Source of the DNA: G965276765 sp965276825
Lineage (GTDB): Bacteria; Actinomycetota; Acidimicrobiia; Acidimicrobiales; Palsa-688
Reading direction: 5' to 3'
DNA length: 64,000 nucleotides
Assembly (NCBI GenBank): GCA_965276825.1
Contig: OZ255630.1
Location: forward strand, 2,728,001-2,792,000
Shown: piece by piece, positions 1 to 7,226 of the stretch
Position numbering within the stretch: the stretch's first letter is position 1
How the letters are laid out: every line of letters begins with the position of its first letter
Made by a program: the position numbers and the translations under genes
Notes under the pieces: model-generated
What the model saw: only the letters and a program-made list of their open reading frames with translations
Database searches by the model: none
What the model was told of the DNA's origin: nothing

Positions 1-100
1 CCGCCAGCTCCGACAGCCGGCGCAGGGACAGCCGGGCACCGGCCCGCTGCTCCCGGATGAACGACCCGAGGTCGTGCAGCGGGTCGGGGTGCTCGCTCAC
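1..100 (-). CDS. XRE-family transcriptional regulator, N-terminal fragment
   Basis: Only the first 33 residues are inside the window; the gene runs off the left edge. They read VSEHPDPLHDLGSFIREQ followed by a basic stretch ending LRRLSELAG. This is the usual opening of a helix-turn-helix XRE regulator (LGxFIRxQRxxARLSLRxLAELAG). The start is GTG at 98-100; a second GTG at 101-103 is equally possible. It lies 13-16 bases behind the receiver-domain gene, so the two are probably co-transcribed. The family call rests on a short motif only. Confidence 0.6.
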   Translation of the reverse strand, partial: MSEHPDPLHDLGSFIREQRAGARLSLRRLSELA

Positions 101-116
101 CACCCGGACCCCGCCT

Positions 117-461
117 TCACGGCCGCATGAGCGTGCCGACCAGCTCGAGGAGGTCGCCCGAGGAGAACGGCTTGGTGAGGAAGGCGTCGGCGCCGGCGGC
201 GCGGGCCCGCTCCTCGACCCGCCTGTCGTCTCCGGCGGTCAGCATCACGACCCTGGCCCGGTCGTGGTCGATGCGCCGGCAGACCTCCACCCCGTCCAGG
301 CCTGGCATCATCACGTCGAGCACGACCACCGAGGGATTGGCGTCGCTCACCAGCTGCAGGGCCACCTCCCCGTCGGGCGCTTCGACCACCTCGAACTCGT
401 CGGTCTCGAGCACGGCCCGCACCAGCCGGCGGATCAGCGAGTCGTCGTCGACCACGAGCAC
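117..461 (-). CDS. Single-domain response regulator receiver
   Basis: A 114-residue CheY-like receiver with no output domain. The acidic pocket is DDD at residues 5-7, the phospho-acceptor is Asp49 in VVVLDVMMPG, the switch Thr75 is in MLTAG and the conserved Lys97 is in LTKPF. It should receive phosphate from a histidine kinase, none of which is in the window, and signal through protein contacts. The GTG start places strand beta-1 directly at the N-terminus, so the true start may lie slightly upstream at a non-canonical codon; no ATG or GTG is available there. It lies 59 bases downstream of the RsiG-like gene and just upstream of an XRE regulator, suggesting a regulatory operon. Confidence 0.85.
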   Translation of the reverse strand: MLVVDDDSLIRRLVRAVLETDEFEVVEAPDGEVALQLVSDANPSVVVLDVMMPGLDGVEVCRRIDHDRARVVMLTAGDDRRVEERARAAGADAFLTKPFSSGDLLELVGTLMRP

Positions 462-520
462 CAGCCGGGCGCGCTCACGCGTGAAGGCGGGGCTCCCGTC
501 GGCGACGTCGGGTCCTCCGG

Positions 521-1150
521 TCAGGATCCTGCGCTCGGCGCCGGGCCCGGGCCCGCGGGGGCGCCCGGAGTGGGGTGGTCGGCGGCGGCCGGCACCCCGG
601 AGCGGTCGTCGCGTGCGGCGCGCAGCAGGTCGTCGACCGACGCCTCGTGGTCGCGGTACCTGCGCACCATCTCCTCCTGCAGGCGGTCGAGCACGTCGTG
701 GAGGTACCGGCGCTGGTGGGAGATGTCCCGTTCGAAGAGGGTAAGGCCCTCGAGGATGCCGGCCAGCTCGGCGTCGTTGACGTCGGGCAGGTTGGCGAGG
801 GTGTGGGTGGCGAGGATGCTGTCCAGCCGCCTCTGCAGGGCCGGGTCGATGTCCCCCGGCGCCATCAGCGAGGGGAGCCGGCCGAGACCGGGGGCGTGGA
901 CGTGGTCACCGAGGATGGCGGGGAGGCGGTCGACCAGGTCGGCGGTGTCGCCCGCGACCTCGCCGGCGTCGCGGCGGTGCCGCTCGGCCAGCACGATGTC
1001 GAGGCGCCCCTGCACCAGGCGGCGGAGGAAGGACCGACCGGTCTCGACCTCGTCGGCCACGCCCCGCCGATGGCGGAGCTCCGGCATGGTGAGCTCGTGC
1101 AGGCCGACGACGAACTCGGCGTCGAAGGCGTCGTCGGTGGGACCGGCCAT
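521..1150 (-). CDS. RsiG-like c-di-GMP-binding coiled-coil protein (candidate anti-sigma factor)
   Basis: A 209-residue, mostly helical protein starting at ATG 1150. It carries the RsiG signature E-x3-S-x2-R-x3-Q-x3-D exactly once, as E36, S40, R43, Q47, D51. A second copy has one change: E140, S144, R147, H151 (Gln to His), D155. In Streptomyces, RsiG binds a c-di-GMP dimer through two such motifs on an antiparallel coiled coil and then sequesters sigma WhiG. Spacing of the two motifs on separate helices fits that fold here. The C-terminal 35 residues are Pro/Ala-rich and probably disordered. No WhiG-type sigma gene is in the window. Sigma binding is inferred from the family; the motifs are seen directly. 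Confidence 0.8.
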   Translation of the reverse strand: MAGPTDDAFDAEFVVGLHELTMPELRHRRGVADEVETGRSFLRRLVQGRLDIVLAERHRRDAGEVAGDTADLVDRLPAILGDHVHAPGLGRLPSLMAPGDIDPALQRRLDSILATHTLANLPDVNDAELAGILEGLTLFERDISHQRRYLHDVLDRLQEEMVRRYRDHEASVDDLLRAARDDRSGVPAAADHPTPGAPAGPGPAPSAGS

Positions 1151-1236
1151 CACGCCAACGGTACAGCAGCACCAGACGGGTCCGTCCGCACGTGGTCCCG
1201 GCGATGCCACGGAGGGTCCCAGGTCGGCCCGATCCG

Positions 1237-2538
1237 TCAGTGGTGGACGAGGACGGCGGCGCCGGCGATCCAGAGCGGCCCGGAGACGACCAGGGAGTCG
1301 AGCCGGCGGAGCGCGGGCACCCGACCCGGCGCCAGGCGCCGGCAGACCTCGACGCCGAGGGGGGCGGCGACGGCGACCGCCCCGCAGAGCAGCCAGGCGC
1401 CCGTGGAGGTGAAGGGCGGCACGAGGACCGACTCGACGATCACCGCCAGCACGGCGAGGGTGAGCAGGCCGGCGACCGCGCCCACGATCCCGCCGGTCTC
1501 GCCGGTGCCCATGACCGCGTTGGCCAGGTCGAAGAGGCAGACGGCCACGACCAGCACCAGAGCAGCCTGGCTGCTCTGGTCGGCGGCGATGACGAGGGCG
1601 AGGCCGGCGAGGCCGGGAACCGCGGCGGCCAGCACCGCACGCCAGGCAGCCGGGCCGATGGGCGCTCCGCCGCCCTTCGCCTCGCCACGGTCGGCCACCG
1701 CGGTCTGCCAGGCCACGACGGCCGCCCCGGCCAGCAGGGCCACCACGCCGGCCGGCGGGCTCACCACCGCGCCGAGCGGGGCGAGCCCGATGAGCGCCAC
1801 GCCGGCGAGCAGCGGTCCTGCGGCCAGGTCGGCGGGGCTGCCGGACGCCCGCCTGGCGGCGCGCCACGCGGTGGCCCCGCCGAGCAGGCAGACCGGCGTG
1901 AGGACCACGCCGAGGGCGCCGACGCTCGTGGCGACGGTGACGACGAGGAACACGCCCCAGACCACGCCGCCGACGACGAACGGGGCGGCTCTCGTGGCCC
2001 GCGCCGGGGGCGCCGCCCTGCGAGCTCCCTCCGGGGCGGGTGGGCGCACCCTGCGGGGACGTTGGGGTGCCTCGACCGGCGCTCGACGGGCGTCCCGAGC
2101 AGGGGTCGGGGCTGCGTCGGGAGGAGCGGGCCGTGGGCGCGCGTCGTCCCGCTCCTGCGAACGGGGTGGACGGGGACGGGGCGGACGGGGCGGACCGTCC
2201 TGCTCCGGGAGGGGAAGGCCCGGCTGACGCCCCTGATCGGAGGGCGCGGGCGGCCGGCGCCGGCGGACCGCCTCCCCGTCCGGCGCCCCCTGGCCCGGGC
2301 GTGGGCCCGCGGTTCGGGTGGCAGGCGGGCGGGGTGCCGCCGGGCGGGCGGCGCTCGGCAGCACGTCGGCGATTCCCGACGCCTCCACGGCTCGCCGGCG
2401 CCACTCCCGGCCGAGCGCCGACCACCGCGACGGAGCCGGCGCCTCCGCCGGCCTGGCATCTTCTGCGGGCGCCCTGCGCTCGACCCTGGTGGCGCGCGCG
2501 TGCTGACGCGCTCCCCCGTCGGTCACCGCGGCCGGCAC
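1237..2538 (-). CDS. Polytopic membrane protein with disordered N-terminus, CdsA-like
   Basis: A 433-residue protein. Roughly the first 185 residues are Pro/Arg/Ala-rich and low in complexity, followed by about eight hydrophobic segments. The last part, with an LRRLDSLVVSGPLW stretch, resembles the end of the phosphatidate cytidylyltransferase (CdsA) signature, where an aspartate in DRIDS is followed by a membrane segment. The basic and HGG residues of the real CdsA signature are absent. It may be a degenerate CdsA homologue with no enzymatic activity; this is inference. The GTG start abuts the stop of the MoaD/ThiS gene directly. The true start may lie further in, given the disordered leader. 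Confidence 0.65.
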   Translation of the reverse strand: MPAAVTDGGARQHARATRVERRAPAEDARPAEAPAPSRWSALGREWRRRAVEASGIADVLPSAARPAAPRPPATRTAGPRPGQGAPDGEAVRRRRPPAPSDQGRQPGLPLPEQDGPPRPPRPRPPRSQERDDARPRPAPPDAAPTPARDARRAPVEAPQRPRRVRPPAPEGARRAAPPARATRAAPFVVGGVVWGVFLVVTVATSVGALGVVLTPVCLLGGATAWRAARRASGSPADLAAGPLLAGVALIGLAPLGAVVSPPAGVVALLAGAAVVAWQTAVADRGEAKGGGAPIGPAAWRAVLAAAVPGLAGLALVIAADQSSQAALVLVVAVCLFDLANAVMGTGETGGIVGAVAGLLTLAVLAVIVESVLVPPFTSTGAWLLCGAVAVAAPLGVEVCRRLAPGRVPALRRLDSLVVSGPLWIAGAAVLVHH

Positions 2539-2844
2539 CTAGCCGCCGGACACGGGAGGCAGCACCGCGATCTCGTCGCCGTCGGCCACCGCCACGTCAC
2601 CGTCGGTCGGCTCCCCGTTGCGCCACACCCTGCTGGTGGCCAGCACGTCGGCGAAGGCCGGCCCGTAGTCGGCGACGGCCCGGTCGAGCACGGCGGCGAC
2701 GGTCCGGCCCTCGACCTCGGCCCTGCTCGTGCCGGCGGCCTGTCGGGCCGACGCGAACAGGCGCAGGACCACGGTCGGGGACCGCCGCTCCTGCCCCGGC
2801 CCGCGGCCATCCGCCACACCGGTGGCGACCGCGGGATGGTCCAT
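2539..2844 (-). CDS. MoaD/ThiS-family sulfur carrier protein
   Basis: A 101-residue ubiquitin-like protein with a C-terminal Gly-Gly (PPVSGG) that would be adenylated and thiocarboxylated by a MoeB/ThiF-type enzyme. The fold begins at VVLRLFASARQAAG, a typical MoaD opening; the first 25 residues are an extra leader, so translation may start later than the ATG chosen here. It could serve molybdopterin synthase or another sulfur-transfer route. No partner gene (moaE, moeB) is in the window, so the pathway cannot be fixed. It is divergent from the downstream phosphatase gene, with 55 bases between the two starts. Confidence 0.8.
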   Translation of the reverse strand: MDHPAVATGVADGRGPGQERRSPTVVLRLFASARQAAGTSRAEVEGRTVAAVLDRAVADYGPAFADVLATSRVWRNGEPTDGDVAVADGDEIAVLPPVSGG

Positions 2845-2899
2845 AGCAAGGTGAGGTTAGGGCCCGCGAGCCGCCAACTCGGGCGCGTACGGTGCCGCG

Positions 2900-3550
2900 G
2901 TGGTCCGCATCCTGGTCGTCCGTCATGCGCAGTCCGCCTGGAATGCGGAGGGGCGCTGGCAGGGATGGGCGGATCCCCCGCTCTCCGAGGTCGGCGACCG
3001 TCAGGCCGCAGGCGCCGCCCGCCGGCTCCCGCTCGCGCCGGGGACCTGGGCGGCGTCGGACCTGCGCCGGGCGCGCCGCACGGCCGAGCTCCTGGCCGGG
3101 CAGGGAGCCCCGGTCCTGACCGACGCCGACCTGCGGGAGTACGACGCCGGGGCGTGGACGGGGATGCGCAGGGCCGACATCGCGGCGCGCTGGCCCGCCG
3201 AGCTGGCCGAGTGGGACGCGGGATGCAGCGACGCGGTGCCCGACGGCGAGTCCGGCGCCGCCTTCGCGGCCAGGCTGCGACGCGGCGTGGCGACGGTCGT
3301 CGAAGCGGCGGCCGCCGCGGGGTCCACCAGCGCAGTCGTGGTCTCCCACGGACGAGCGATCCACGAGCTGGCGACCACCTTCGGGGTCCCCGCCTTCTAC
3401 GTGTCGCACCTGGCCGGATTCGAGCTGCTCGCCCGACCCGCAGAGGGTGCGGACAGCTGGCGCGTCGTCGGGCCGGTCGACCTGCTCCCTCCGGACCTGG
3501 CCACGCCGAGACGCCGGCCGGGCGAGGCGGCGGACCCCGGCTCGCGGTGA
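2900..3550 (+). CDS. Histidine phosphatase family protein (phosphoglycerate mutase-like)
   Basis: 216 residues of the branch-1 histidine phosphatase fold. The catalytic motif near the N-terminus is RHAQSAWN (RHA instead of the usual RHG); the acid and second-half motifs are DGES and VVSHGRAI, the latter with the second catalytic His. The protein would dephosphorylate a small phosphoester through a phosphohistidine; the substrate cannot be read from sequence. The GTG start at 2900 places the RH motif at residues 8-9, normal for the family. A second family member lies on the minus strand at 8,251. Confidence 0.88.
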   Translation: MVRILVVRHAQSAWNAEGRWQGWADPPLSEVGDRQAAGAARRLPLAPGTWAASDLRRARRTAELLAGQGAPVLTDADLREYDAGAWTGMRRADIAARWPAELAEWDAGCSDAVPDGESGAAFAARLRRGVATVVEAAAAAGSTSAVVVSHGRAIHELATTFGVPAFYVSHLAGFELLARPAEGADSWRVVGPVDLLPPDLATPRRRPGEAADPGSR

Positions 3551-3587
3551 GGCGCATGCCGGGCCGCGGCCCGGTACCGTCACGACG

Positions 3588-4256
3588 GTGAGGGTCGAGG
3601 TCGTGCGCAGCGCCCGCCGGCGCAAGACGGTGCAGGCCCGGGAGGTCGGCGGCGTGCTGCGCGTGTCGATCCCGGCGAGCATGACCGAGGCCGACGAGGA
3701 GCGCTGGGTGGCGGAGATGCTGCGCAGGGTCGAGCGGCGCAGCGCGGCCGCGACCATCGACCTGCAGGCGCGTGCCGCCGAGCTGGCCAAGCGCCACCGC
3801 CTGCCCGCCCCTGCGGTCATCAGGTGGGTGGACAACCAGGAGTGGAGGTGGGGCAGCTGCACGCCGGCCACGCGCTCGATCCGCATCTCGTCGCGCCTGG
3901 CCCGCGAGCCGGGTTGGGTCCTCGACTACGTCGTCGTCCACGAGCTCGCCCACCTGCGGGCCCCCCGGCACGACCCGGCCTTCTGGGCACTGGTCGACCG
4001 GTACCCGCTGGCCGAGCGGGCCAGGGGCTTCCTGATCGCCCGGGGCCGCGAGCCGGCCCCCGCCGGGGCCGAGGACGCCGGGGCCGACGTCGCGGCCGAC
4101 GTCGAGCGTGACGCCGGCGACCCCGATGTCGGCCGCCAGGAGCCGTCCCGGTCACCGCGGCGCCACCTCACCGACCGCGACGACGGCGCGGTGCCGGGCC
4201 GCAGCCCCCGGTCGGGGCGTGCTGTCCGTAACGTCCGCGCCCGCCGGCCGGTCTGA
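3588..4256 (+). CDS. YgjP-like zinc metallopeptidase (DUF45)
   Basis: About 222 residues. The zinc site is HELAHLRAPRHDPAFW, an HExxH-type motif with a downstream His that matches YgjP/SprT-like DUF45 proteins; the WGSCT segment before it is also family-typical. Members are thought to be intracellular metallohydrolases of unknown substrate. The start was moved to the GTG at 3588, because the open frame upstream overlaps the phosphatase gene and has no conserved sequence. The C-terminal 60 residues are acidic then basic and look disordered. It is followed after 6 bases by the carboxyltransferase gene. Confidence 0.82.
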   Translation: MRVEVVRSARRRKTVQAREVGGVLRVSIPASMTEADEERWVAEMLRRVERRSAAATIDLQARAAELAKRHRLPAPAVIRWVDNQEWRWGSCTPATRSIRISSRLAREPGWVLDYVVVHELAHLRAPRHDPAFWALVDRYPLAERARGFLIARGREPAPAGAEDAGADVAADVERDAGDPDVGRQEPSRSPRRHLTDRDDGAVPGRSPRSGRAVRNVRARRPV

Positions 4257-4262
4257 CCCCCG

Positions 4263-5633
4263 ATGGCGCCATCCACCTCCGTCGCCCCCGCGGTCAGGAT
4301 CCGCGCCGCCGTGCCGGGCACGACGACCGCATCCTCCGAGCGCCTCCCCCTGTCGGGCCGGCGGGTCATCACCGTCCGGATCGACCCTGCGTACCGTCGG
4401 GGCGCCCTGTCCGCCGAGGACAGCGCGACCCTCGCCGAGGCCGCCAGGATGGCCCTGGCGCAACGGATCCCGCTCGTGGTGGTCATGGCCTCGTCCGGGG
4501 CCGACGTCTTCGAGGGGGTCGCCTCCCTGCACGGCTGGGGCAGCGCCGCCCGGGTCATCGGGCAGTGCTCGGGGGTCGTGCCCATCGTCTTCGTGGCCGT
4601 CGGCCTGGCCGTCTCCGGCCCTGCGCTGCTCCTCGGCCTGGCCGACATCGTGGTCATGACCCCCGACGCGGTGGCCTACGTGTCCGGCCCGGCGGCCGTC
4701 GCCCAGCTCACCGGGCAGGTGCTCGATCCCGTGGCGCTGGGCGGCGAGGACGTCCACGCCCGCACGACCGGCGTGGCCAGCCTCCACGCCGACGACGTCA
4801 CGCACGCCTTCGAGGTGGTCGACGACGCCCTGTCCTACCTGCCCGATCACGCCGACGCCCTCCCGGAGCTCGTCCGCTCCGGCGAGCCGCTCGACCGGCC
4901 GTCACCCGAGCTCCGTGACCTCCTGCCGGCGACCGCCACCGGCTCCTACGACGTGCGCGACGTGATCAGGTCGATCGCCGACGACGGCGACCACCTCGAG
5001 CTGCGGCCGCGATGGGCTGCGCAGATCGTGACCGCCTTCACCAGGATCGGCGGCCAGAGCGTCGGGGTGGTGGCCAACCAGCCGCAGTCGATGGCCGGGA
5101 CCCTCGACATCGCCGCCTCCCAGAAGGGCGCCGCGTTCGTGTCGCTCTGCGACGCCTTCAACGTCCCGCTCCTGACCCTCGTCGACACGCCGGGTTTCAT
5201 GCCGGGCCGTGACCTCGAGTGGCGGGGCATGATCCGTCACGGCGCCCAGCTGGTCTACGCCTACGCCGAGGCCCAGGTCCCGAGGATCTGCCTGATCTTG
5301 CGCAAGGCCTACGGTGGGGCCTACATCGTCATGGACTCCAAGGGCATGGCCAACGACGTCTGCCTGGCGTGGCCGTCGGCGGAGGTGGCCGTCATGGGCG
5401 CCCAGGGAGCGGTCCAGATCCTCCACCGGCGGGAGGACGCCGCGACCCAGGCCCGCCTCGTCGAGGCCTACGGGGAGGACTACCTCAACCCGTACGTGGC
5501 TGCGGCCAGGGGATTCGTCGACGAGGTCGTCGACCCGGCCGACACCCGCCTCGCCGTCGGTCGGGCGCTGGTCATGCTGGCCGGCAAGCGCGAGCGGCTG
5601 GTGGCCCGCAAGCACGGAAACGGCCCCCTCTGA
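4263..5633 (+). CDS. Acyl-CoA carboxylase carboxyltransferase subunit (AccD/PccB-like)
   Basis: 456 residues of the crotonase-fold carboxyltransferase family. It would move CO2 from carboxybiotin to acetyl-CoA or propionyl-CoA. Recognisable family segments include LVDTPGFMPG, the catalytic-pocket KAYGGAYIVM and the AVMGAQGAVQI block. At 456 residues it is some 60 shorter than the typical PccB subunit, mostly at the N-terminus, and the N-half is divergent (weak GASSG-type loop at MASSGAD). It may be a paralogue with altered acyl-CoA preference. The biotin carboxylase/BCCP partner is not in the window. Confidence 0.85.
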   Translation: MAPSTSVAPAVRIRAAVPGTTTASSERLPLSGRRVITVRIDPAYRRGALSAEDSATLAEAARMALAQRIPLVVVMASSGADVFEGVASLHGWGSAARVIGQCSGVVPIVFVAVGLAVSGPALLLGLADIVVMTPDAVAYVSGPAAVAQLTGQVLDPVALGGEDVHARTTGVASLHADDVTHAFEVVDDALSYLPDHADALPELVRSGEPLDRPSPELRDLLPATATGSYDVRDVIRSIADDGDHLELRPRWAAQIVTAFTRIGGQSVGVVANQPQSMAGTLDIAASQKGAAFVSLCDAFNVPLLTLVDTPGFMPGRDLEWRGMIRHGAQLVYAYAEAQVPRICLILRKAYGGAYIVMDSKGMANDVCLAWPSAEVAVMGAQGAVQILHRREDAATQARLVEAYGEDYLNPYVAAARGFVDEVVDPADTRLAVGRALVMLAGKRERLVARKHGNGPL

Positions 5634-5660
5634 CCCCTGCCCGGCGGGGATGGAACGTGC

Positions 5661-5912
5661 TCAGATGTGCCGGGTGCACCGGCAGGTGAGGGGCTCGGCG
5701 TCCATGGCGGCGGCGTCGATCGGCTCGGCGCACACCTCACAGGAGCCGTCGGTGCCGGTGTCGATCCTGGCGAAGACCGCCTCCGCGGCGTCGAGGTCGG
5801 CCGCGGCCGCGTCGAGCACGGCCAGGTCCGCCGCCACCTCCGCCGCCGGCGGGCCGGCCTGCGGGAGGCCGAGCCCGTCGAGGGTCGGCTGGTCCACGTC
5901 CGGGTTGCTCAC
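5661..5912 (-). CDS. Small DksA/TraR-like zinc-finger protein
   Basis: An 83-residue protein with an acidic helical centre (residues 25-55, DAAAADLDAAEAVFARI) and a C-terminal Cys cluster, CEVC then CRC, arranged as in the DksA/TraR four-cysteine finger. Members bind the RNA polymerase secondary channel or act as general zinc-finger regulators; the short actinobacterial forms are poorly characterised. The start is the ATG at 5912. It is convergent with the carboxyltransferase gene, with 27 bases between the stops, and the tRNA-Lys gene follows on the other strand. Confidence 0.78.
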   Translation of the reverse strand: MSNPDVDQPTLDGLGLPQAGPPAAEVAADLAVLDAAAADLDAAEAVFARIDTGTDGSCEVCAEPIDAAAMDAEPLTCRCTRHI

Positions 5913-5980
5913 GGCCCCGACGCTAATGGGGATCGACCACCTCGTCGATGCTCCAGCAGGCTGGCTACCATGCGGCGGTC

Positions 5981-6053
5981 GGGCCGCTAACTCAATTGGC
6001 AGAGTGGGCGCCTTTTAAGCGCAAAGTTCCGGGTTCGAGCCCCGGGCGGCCCA
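5981..6053 (+). tRNA. tRNA-Lys(TTT)
   Basis: The acceptor stem pairs GGGCCGC (5981-5987) with GCGGCCC (6046-6052) and has discriminator A at 6053. The anticodon loop is CTTTTAA with anticodon TTT. The T arm is CCGGG-TTCGAGC-CCCGG at 6029-6045. CCA is not encoded. The anticodon stem has one G-A mismatch at its base. Confidence 0.95.
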
Positions 6054-6101
6054 CCCGCCCACCGCTCCGGTGAAGGCGGGCGTCGTGGGTACAAGGGAGC
6101 C

Positions 6102-6791
6102 ATGCGCCCGCTCTCGGTCCTGGCCGGCCTGCTCGCCGGGGCCGTCGTCCTGGTCCGCAGGAGGCGGAGGGCGGCGGCCGAGCGGGTGAGGTTCGCCGCC
6201 GCCCATCCGCTCCGGCCCGAGGCCATCGTGTCGAGTGACGCACCCGACGACGTCTTCGTCGTCCTCGGAGGCGAGCACGACGAGTTGCGGGAGGTCGTCT
6301 CCGGCCTCGGCGGCCCCGCCGAGGCGGACGGCGAGACCAGGGAGAAGCTGCGGCGCATCGTGACCCTGTCCACCCGGCACGAGGCGACCGAGGAGCTGGA
6401 GCTCTGGCCGGTCGTGCGCCGAACCCTCGACGGCGGCGACGTGCTCGCGGCGCGAGCGGCCGCCGAAGAGTTGGAGCTGCGTCGCCTGCTCCACACCGTC
6501 GAGCGGCGCCGGCCGGGGACCCCGGGCTTCTCCGACCTGGTGCAGGAGCTGCGCACGGCCGTCTCCGAGCACCTGGTCTTCGAGGAGGTCCACGTGTGGC
6601 CGCCGCTCAGCCGTGCCCTCGCTGCCAAGGAGCGGGCCGCCGTCGGCCGGCGGGTCGTGCGCGCCAGGAGGACGGCGCCCATCCGCCCCCATGTCAGCAC
6701 GCTGGCCGAGCCGGGAACCCATCCCCGCCTGGCCCGGGCGATCCTCGGCTACGACCGGCTCGCGGACCGGATGGGCCAGCGGGACCGCTGA
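6102..6791 (+). CDS. Membrane-anchored hemerythrin-like protein (HHE domain)
   Basis: 229 residues. One hydrophobic N-terminal helix (LSVLAGLLAGAVVLV) is followed by an arginine cluster, then a four-helix domain with hemerythrin metal ligands: GEHDEL, STRHEATEELELWP, EELELRR and SEHLVFEEVHVWP, the usual H-HxxxE-H-HxxxE pattern. Such proteins bind a di-iron centre and sense or carry oxygen, NO or oxidants. The N-terminal helix suggests attachment to the inner face of the membrane, which is inference. The C-terminal 40 residues are basic. The gene starts 48 bases after tRNA-Lys. Confidence 0.82.
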   Translation: MRPLSVLAGLLAGAVVLVRRRRRAAAERVRFAAAHPLRPEAIVSSDAPDDVFVVLGGEHDELREVVSGLGGPAEADGETREKLRRIVTLSTRHEATEELELWPVVRRTLDGGDVLAARAAAEELELRRLLHTVERRRPGTPGFSDLVQELRTAVSEHLVFEEVHVWPPLSRALAAKERAAVGRRVVRARRTAPIRPHVSTLAEPGTHPRLARAILGYDRLADRMGQRDR

Positions 6792-6852
6792 GCCACCGGA
6801 CCGCAGAGCCACCGGACCGCCGAGCCACCGGACCGCAGAGTCACCGGGTCCG
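6790..6852 (+). repeat. Four-unit 16-base tandem repeat
   Basis: The unit GAGCCACCGGACCGC recurs at 6790, 6806 and 6822 with one spacer base each; a degenerate fourth unit is at 6838. The first unit overlaps the last two bases of the hemerythrin gene and the array fills the gap between convergent genes. Confidence 0.85.
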
Positions 6853-6853
6853 G

Positions 6854-7225
6854 TCAGGCCCAGCCGAGCTCCTCGAGCCTGGTGTCGGAGATCCCGAAGT
6901 GGTGGGCCACCTCGTGGATGACCGTCGTCGCGACCATCCTGACCAGGTGACCCTCGTCGGCCGCCAGCGCGCTGATCGGTCCTCGGAAGATGGTGATCCG
7001 GTCGGGCAGGGCGCCCCCGTAGGAGAGCGGTGAGCGGTGGGGGAGGTCGACGCCCTGGTACAGCCCGAGCAGCGTCCCACCCCGGCCTCCGAGCTGCTCG
7101 GCGGTCGGCCAGTCCGCTACGGTCACCGCGACGTTGTCCATCTGGCGTCCCAGGGCCTCGGGGATGCTGTCGAGCGCGTCGGCCACCAGCCGCTCGAAGG
7201 CCTCCTCGCCGATCTCGACGGGCAC
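6854..7225 (-). CDS. Zincin-like metallopeptidase (PF06262 type)
   Basis: A 123-residue single-domain metalloprotease with the active-site motif HEVAHHFGISDTRLEELGW at its C-terminus (HExxH plus a distal Asp). This is the signature of the short zincin-like metallopeptidase family 1, common in actinobacteria. Its N-terminal half has the family-typical IPEALGRQMDNVAV stretch. The cellular substrate is unknown. The gene lies directly downstream of the rhomboid gene, with one base between stop and start, so the two proteases are very likely co-transcribed. Confidence 0.88.
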   Translation of the reverse strand: MPVEIGEEAFERLVADALDSIPEALGRQMDNVAVTVADWPTAEQLGGRGGTLLGLYQGVDLPHRSPLSYGGALPDRITIFRGPISALAADEGHLVRMVATTVIHEVAHHFGISDTRLEELGWA

Positions 7226-7226
7226 C

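Noticed and set aside
57..1412. Long plus-strand ORFs opposite the receiver and RsiG-like genes
   Set aside because: Arg/Pro/Ser-rich shadow frames typical of high-GC DNA; the minus strand carries recognisable domains.
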